From Plantibacter sp. PA-3-X8 (GTDB lineage Bacteria; Actinomycetota; Actinomycetes; Actinomycetales; Microbacteriaceae), in the NCBI RefSeq assembly GCF_003856975.1, contig NZ_CP033107.1:1860001-1924000 (forward strand): a DNA stretch of 64,000 nucleotides. The letters are read 5' to 3'. Shown one piece after another: positions 59,707 to 64,000 of this stretch (position 1 is the stretch's first letter; every line of letters begins with the position of its first letter). Under the pieces are notes generated by a model. That model had not been told where the DNA came from. It saw only the letters and a list, made by a program, of their open reading frames with translations, and did not search any database. The position numbers and the translations under genes were made by a program.

Positions 59707-60395
59707 CCGCGGACACCTCCACCGGACCCGTGCTCCGAGCGATGGGGAAGGAGGCCGTACTCCTCGAACTCGCATCGCTCGAGGACGTCCTGCTCGTGCA
59801 CCGGGCGCTCGCCGCTTCACGCCCGGCGGGGTTGGTCGACCTCGTCCCGGCAGCCCGGACCGTGCTCGCCGTGACGGACGCGCGGGGCCCGGCGCTCGCC
59901 GCGGTGGGGGCCTGGTTGCTCGCGACCGGGGAACGGGTGCTCGCGCCCGGCGTGGGAAGCTCGACCGGCGCTGTCGACGAGGCGGGGAGACGGTCGGACA
60001 CCGTCATCCAGGTCCGCTACGACGGCCAGGACCTCGCTGAGACCGCGGCGCTGCTCGGCATGGACGCCGACGGTCTCATCGCCTGGCACACCGGTCGAGC
60101 GTGGACCGTCGCCTTCAGCGGCTTCGCGCCGGGGTTCGCCTACCTCGTGCCGGAGCGGGAGGACGAGACGATCGGCCCGCCGCTCGAGATCCCGCGTCTG
60201 AGCGTGCCGCGGACGACCGTCCCCGCCGGTTCGGTGGCGCTCGCCGGGACGTTCAGCGGCGTCTACCCGCGAGCCTCCCCGGGCGGGTGGCGCATCATCG
60301 GGACGACGGACGCCGTGCTGTGGGACGACGCAGCGGATCCACCAGCCCTCCTCGTCCCCGGCGGTCGGGTTCGGTTCGCACAGGTCCGCGCGTGA
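59703..60395 (+). CDS. pxpB: 5-oxoprolinase subunit B
   Basis: This 230-residue protein has the allophanate-hydrolase-like domain signature FSGFAPGFAYL and PRLSVPRTTVPAGSVALAG, as in PxpB. The N-terminal half is the partner-binding domain. GTG 59703 overlaps the pxpA stop by 4 nt; GTG 59700 is an alternative. Its stop overlaps the pxpC ATG by 1 nt. Confidence 0.88.
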   Translation: MTADTSTGPVLRAMGKEAVLLELASLEDVLLVHRALAASRPAGLVDLVPAARTVLAVTDARGPALAAVGAWLLATGERVLAPGVGSSTGAVDEAGRRSDTVIQVRYDGQDLAETAALLGMDADGLIAWHTGRAWTVAFSGFAPGFAYLVPEREDETIGPPLEIPRLSVPRTTVPAGSVALAGTFSGVYPRASPGGWRIIGTTDAVLWDDAADPPALLVPGGRVRFAQVRA

Positions 60396-61261
60396 TGGGC
60401 GGAACGCTGCTCGTGGAGGCTGCTGGACCGGCGACCACCGTGCAGGACCTGGGTCGACCGGGTGCCGCGGCCCTCGGGGTCAGCCCGTCCGGCGCGCTCG
60501 ACCGCGGTGCCCTGCGCCTCGCCAACCGTCTCGTCGGCAACCCGGAGGGCCGTGCGGCGCTCGAGGTCGTCCTGGGCCCGTTCGTCGCCGTCCCCGACGT
60601 CGACCTCTGGATCGCCGTGACCGGCGCGTGGGGTGCGATCACCGTCGACGGCCGAGCGGTCGACGGACACCACGCCGTCCGCGTGGCGGCCGGTTCCCGG
60701 CTCGAACTCGGTGCGGCGACGCACGGGCTGCGGTACGTCCTCGCGGTCCGGGGCGGCTTCGACGGTCCGGAACTGCTCGGCTCGCGGTCGACAGACACCC
60801 TGGCCGGCCTCGGCCCGGCACCGGTCGTCGGCGGCGATCGACTCGTCGTCCTCCCCACCCCGCGCCGCCGCGTCCCTCCGCTCGACATCGCCCCCTGGAC
60901 GCGGCCCGACCCCGGGGAGCGGCTCATACGGGTCTCGCCGGGACCCCGCCGGGACTGGTTCGACGCCGCCTCCCTGCAGCGTCTCGTCGAGCAGTCGTGG
61001 AGCGTGACGGCCGACGCCGACCGCATCGGGATCCGCCTCGACGGGACGCCGCTCGAGCGACTCGATCCCGGTCGTGAACTGCCGAGTGAGGGCATGGTCG
61101 CCGGGGCGGTCCAGGTGCCGCCGAGCGGTCTGCCGACGATCCTGTCGGCCGACCACCCCGTCACCGGCGGGTATCCGGTCATCGCGGTCGTGCGCGCCGC
61201 GGACCGCGACCTCCTGGCGCAACTCCGGCCCGGTCAGCGCCTGCGGTTCGGCGCGGGTTGA
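60395..61261 (+). CDS. pxpC: 5-oxoprolinase subunit C
   Basis: This 288-residue biotin-dependent-carboxyltransferase-like protein has TTVQDLGRPGAAALGVSPSGALD and SEGMVAGAVQVPPSGLPTIL...HPVTGGYPVIA, typical of PxpC/KipA. It completes the ATP-dependent 5-oxoprolinase. ATG 60395 overlaps the pxpB stop by 1 nt; the GTG just upstream (60392) is possible. It is followed by the rpoB promoter region. Confidence 0.88.
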   Translation: MGGTLLVEAAGPATTVQDLGRPGAAALGVSPSGALDRGALRLANRLVGNPEGRAALEVVLGPFVAVPDVDLWIAVTGAWGAITVDGRAVDGHHAVRVAAGSRLELGAATHGLRYVLAVRGGFDGPELLGSRSTDTLAGLGPAPVVGGDRLVVLPTPRRRVPPLDIAPWTRPDPGERLIRVSPGPRRDWFDAASLQRLVEQSWSVTADADRIGIRLDGTPLERLDPGRELPSEGMVAGAVQVPPSGLPTILSADHPVTGGYPVIAVVRAADRDLLAQLRPGQRLRFGAG

Positions 61262-61323
61262 CGGGAACACCGGGGGCGACGCGGCGGTTATACCGGAAAG
61301 TCGAAAACTCGTCAAGGAAAGAG

Positions 61324-61352
61324 TAGACACGCCGCAGATTCCGGCATATAGT
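61324..61352 (+). promoter_or_regulatory. strong sigma-A promoter of rpoB
   Basis: TAGACA (61324-61329, 5/6 to TTGACA), a 17-nt spacer and TATAGT (61347-61352, 5/6 to TATAAT). The leader would be about 140 nt. It contains a small GCGGGT/ACCCGC hairpin (61406-61420). No other promoter in the window is this close to consensus. Confidence 0.7.
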
Positions 61353-61497
61353 TGTTCTTTGCGCTCCCAGAATCTCTATGCCTTCATATTGCGGTCGGCT
61401 GGTGTGCGGGTCCAACCCGCCACATGTTCCTTTCTGGTGAGTAACTCCACTGACGACCAGTAACTCGGCCCCCAACAGGCCTCCGGAGGTTATCCCC

Positions 61498-64000
61498 TTG
61501 GCTGCTGCGCGCAACGCAACCACCAACTCACCCAAGAACGGCCGCGGAGCATCCCGCCTCTCGTTCGCGAAGATCACCGACACGCTCACGGTTCCAGACC
61601 TCCTGGCTCTGCAGACCGAGAGCTTCGACTGGCTGGTCGGCAACGACGTGTGGAAGGCACGCGTCGAAGAAGCCACCCAGGCCGGCCGACAGGACCTGCC
61701 CACGAAGAGCGGCCTCGACGAGATCTTCGAGGAGATCTCGCCCATCGAGGACCTCGGCGAGACGATGCAGCTCTCCTTCGCCAACCCGTACCTCGAGCCC
61801 GAGAAGTACTCCATCGACGAGTGCAAGGAACGCGGCAAGACCTACGCGGCCCCGCTCTACGTCGAGGCCGAGTTCATGAACCACCTCACCGGTGAGATCA
61901 AGACCCAGACGGTCTTCATGGGCGACTTCCCGCTCATGACCGAGCGCGGTACCTTCATCATCAACGGCACCGAGCGTGTCGTCGTCTCGCAGCTCGTCCG
62001 CAGCCCGGGCGTGTACTTCGAGTCGGCTCAGGAGAAGACCTCCGACAAGGACATCTTCTCCGCTCGCGTCATCCCGAGCCGCGGTGCCTGGCTCGAGTTC
62101 GAGATCGACAAGCGCGACCAGGTCGGCGTCCGCATCGACCGCAAGCGCAAGCAGTCCGTCACCGTGTTCCTCAAGGCGCTCGGCATGACGAGCGAGGAGA
62201 TCCTCGAGGAGTTCAAGGGCTACGAGTCGATCGAGCTCACCCTCGAGAAGGACACGATCCTCACCAAGGAGGACGCGCTCCGCGACATCTACCGCAAGCT
62301 CCGTCCGGGCGAGCAGGTCGCAGCCGAGGCCGCGCGTGCGCTCCTCGACAACTTCTACTTCAACTCGAAGCGCTACGACCTTGCGAAGGTCGGCCGGTAC
62401 AAGATCAACAACAAGCTCGGTCTCGACAAGCCGCTCAGCGACTCCGTCCTGACGACCGACGACATCGTCGCCACGATCAAGTACCTCGTCGCCCTGCACC
62501 GCGGCACGGCCACCCTCCCGGGTGTCCGCAACGGCAAGCCCGTCGACCTCCGTCTCGACACGGACGACATCGACAACTTCGGCAACCGTCGCATTCGCGC
62601 CGTCGGCGAGCTCATCCAGAACCAGGTCCGCACCGGTCTGTCCCGCATGGAGCGCGTCGTCCGCGAGCGCATGACCACGCAGGACATCGAGGCCATCACG
62701 CCGCAGACCCTGATCAACGTGCGCCCCGTCGTCGCCGCGATCAAGGAGTTCTTCGGGACCTCGCAGCTGTCGCAGTTCATGGACCAGAACAACCCGCTCG
62801 CGGGCCTGACCCACAAGCGTCGCCTCTCGGCGCTCGGCCCCGGTGGTCTCTCGCGTGAGCGTGCAGGCGTCGAGGTGCGAGACGTCCACCCGTCGCACTA
62901 CGGCCGCATGTGCCCGATCGAGACCCCGGAAGGCCCGAACATCGGCCTCATCGGTTCGCTCGCATCGTTCGCGCGGATCAACTCGTTCGGTTTCATCGAG
63001 ACCCCGTACCGTCGCGTCGTCGACGGCCGGGTCACCGAGGACATCGACTACCTGACCGCGATGGAAGAGGACAACTACATCGTCGCGCAGGCCAACGCTC
63101 CGCTGAAGAGCGACGGCCACTTCCAGGAGGACCGCGTCCTCGCCCGGAAGAAGGGCGGCGAGGTCGACCTCATCCCGTCCGAGGAGATCGGCTACATGGA
63201 CGTCTCCCCGCGCCAGATGGTGTCGGTCGCGACCTCCCTCATCCCGTTCCTCGAGCACGACGACGCGAACCGCGCACTCATGGGTGCCAACATGCAGCGT
63301 CAGGCCGTCCCGCTCCTCATGTCGGACTCGCCGCTCGTCGGTACCGGTATGGAGGGCTACGCAGCCATCGACGCGGGTGACGTCGTCACCGCCGACAAGG
63401 CCGGCGTCGTCCAGGAGGTGTCGGCAGAGTCCGTCACCATCCAGCTCGACGAGGGTGGCACGCAGACCTACTACCTGCGCAAGTTCGACCGCTCCAACCA
63501 GGGCACGAGCTACAACAACCGCGTCATCGTCTCCGAGGGTGCACGCATCGAGGCCGGCGAAGTCATCGCCGACGGCCCCGCCACGGAGAACGGCGAGCTC
63601 GCGCTCGGCAAGAACCTCCTCGTCGCCTTCATGACGTGGGAGGGTCACAACTTCGAGGACGCGATCATCCTCAGCCAGAACCTGGTGAAGGACGACGTCC
63701 TCTCCTCGATCCACATCGAGGAGTACGAGGTCGACGCCCGCGACACCAAGCTCGGCAAGGAGGAGATCACCCGTGATCTCCCGAACGTCAGCCCGGAGCT
63801 GCTCAAGGACCTCGACGAGCGCGGCATCATCCGCATCGGTGCCGAGGTCCGCCCCGGCGACATCCTCGTCGGCAAGGTCACGCCGAAGGGTGAGACCGAG
63901 CTCTCCGCCGAGGAGCGCCTGCTCCGCGCCATCTTCAACGAGAAGAGCCGCGAAGTCCGCGACACCTCGCTGAAGGTTCCCCACGGTGAAGCCGGCACGA
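61498..64000 (+). CDS. rpoB: RNA polymerase beta subunit (5' part; runs off the window)
   Basis: The first 834 codons of rpoB are present. The start is TTG at 61498 with GGAGG (61485-61489) at good spacing; the N-terminus reads (M)[16 protein letters not shown], then [28 protein letters not shown]. The rifampicin pocket is wild-type in sequence ([14 protein letters not shown] and [13 protein letters not shown]). It has its own strong promoter and lies directly downstream of pxpC rather than next to rplL. The 3' end is outside the window. Confidence 0.97.
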   Translation, partial: MAAARNATTNSPKNGRGASRLSFAKITDTLTVPDLLALQTESFDWLVGNDVWKARVEEATQAGRQDLPTKSGLDEIFEEISPIEDLGETMQLSFANPYLEPEKYSIDECKERGKTYAAPLYVEAEFMNHLTGEIKTQTVFMGDFPLMTERGTFIINGTERVVVSQLVRSPGVYFESAQEKTSDKDIFSARVIPSRGAWLEFEIDKRDQVGVRIDRKRKQSVTVFLKALGMTSEEILEEFKGYESIELTLEKDTILTKEDALRDIYRKLRPGEQVAAEAARALLDNFYFNSKRYDLAKVGRYKINNKLGLDKPLSDSVLTTDDIVATIKYLVALHRGTATLPGVRNGKPVDLRLDTDDIDNFGNRRIRAVGELIQNQVRTGLSRMERVVRERMTTQDIEAITPQTLINVRPVVAAIKEFFGTSQLSQFMDQNNPLAGLTHKRRLSALGPGGLSRERAGVEVRDVHPSHYGRMCPIETPEGPNIGLIGSLASFARINSFGFIETPYRRVVDGRVTEDIDYLTAMEEDNYIVAQANAPLKSDGHFQEDRVLARKKGGEVDLIPSEEIGYMDVSPRQMVSVATSLIPFLEHDDANRALMGANMQRQAVPLLMSDSPLVGTGMEGYAAIDAGDVVTADKAGVVQEVSAESVTIQLDEGGTQTYYLRKFDRSNQGTSYNNRVIVSEGARIEAGEVIADGPATENGELALGKNLLVAFMTWEGHNFEDAIILSQNLVKDDVLSSIHIEEYEVDARDTKLGKEEITRDLPNVSPELLKDLDERGIIRIGAEVRPGDILVGKVTPKGETELSAEERLLRAIFNEKSREVRDTSLKVPHGEAGT

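Noticed and set aside
62760-62900. Rifampicin-resistance mutation in rpoB
   Set aside because: The pocket residues, including those in [13 protein letters not shown], match the sensitive form.
61528-63984. Minus-strand open frame of 818 codons
   Set aside because: Antisense shadow of rpoB.
1-64000. Insertion sequence, prophage, integron or tRNA-associated island
   Set aside because: No transposase, integrase, phage structural gene or tRNA was recognised in the window.

Overview
The window is 64 kb of high-GC DNA with strongly GC3-biased codons. The rpoB sequence, the DUF7882 protein, the many TANNNT start-proximal promoters and the overall gene content suggest an actinobacterium, most likely plant-associated Microbacteriaceae (inference; no search was run). 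It reads as chromosome: no insertion sequence, prophage, CRISPR or tRNA was seen. Coding density is high, and operons commonly show 1- or 4-nt ATGA/TGATG overlaps.

Layout. 0-10 kb: scattered housekeeping genes (pentapeptide-repeat protein, a zinc-ribbon SDR, a SWIM/SNF2 helicase, a CPA1 Na+/H+ antiporter, an acidic NPGP-repeat peptide with a duplicated 3' end, an SDR). 10.3-18.2 kb: a minus-strand seven-gene cell-surface operon (GtrA, membrane GT2, GT39-type transferase, DUF4397 protein, GH8 glycanase, class F sortase-like lipoprotein, polyprenyl-phosphate mannose synthase). 18.4-34 kb: mixed genes, including the Lhr helicase/Nei glycosylase pair, a DEAD-box helicase, an acyl-CoA ligase and several interspersed repeats. 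34.1-51.9 kb: a plus-strand catabolic island. 51.9-61.3 kb: small conserved genes, a TspO homologue with a clear operator, a lipoprotein glucose dehydrogenase homologue and a 5-oxoprolinase operon (pxpABC). 61.5-64 kb: the 5' part of rpoB.

The most interesting region is 34.0-51.9 kb. In order it encodes a GH127 beta-L-arabinofuranosidase, a five-component peptide ABC importer, a prolyl aminopeptidase-like hydrolase, an Xaa-Pro aminopeptidase-like enzyme, a GntR/FCD regulator, and then a complete hydroxyproline catabolic set: three-part hydroxy-D-proline dehydrogenase, pyrroline-4-hydroxy-2-carboxylate deaminase, 4-hydroxyproline epimerase and 2-oxoglutarate semialdehyde dehydrogenase. Together these could import arabinosylated, hydroxyproline-rich peptides (plant extensin fragments), strip the arabinose inside the cell, cleave at (hydroxy)proline and burn hydroxyproline to 2-oxoglutarate. 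The same operator core (AGTAATGTGTCAC) lies before both halves, which ties them into one regulon.

Three repeat families decorate gene ends: CTTCGACARGCTCAG (13 copies, including a 139-bp tandem array), a CAGCGC(A/G)-type inverted repeat (3 copies), and a duplicated 64-nt hairpin at 8.65-8.87 kb.
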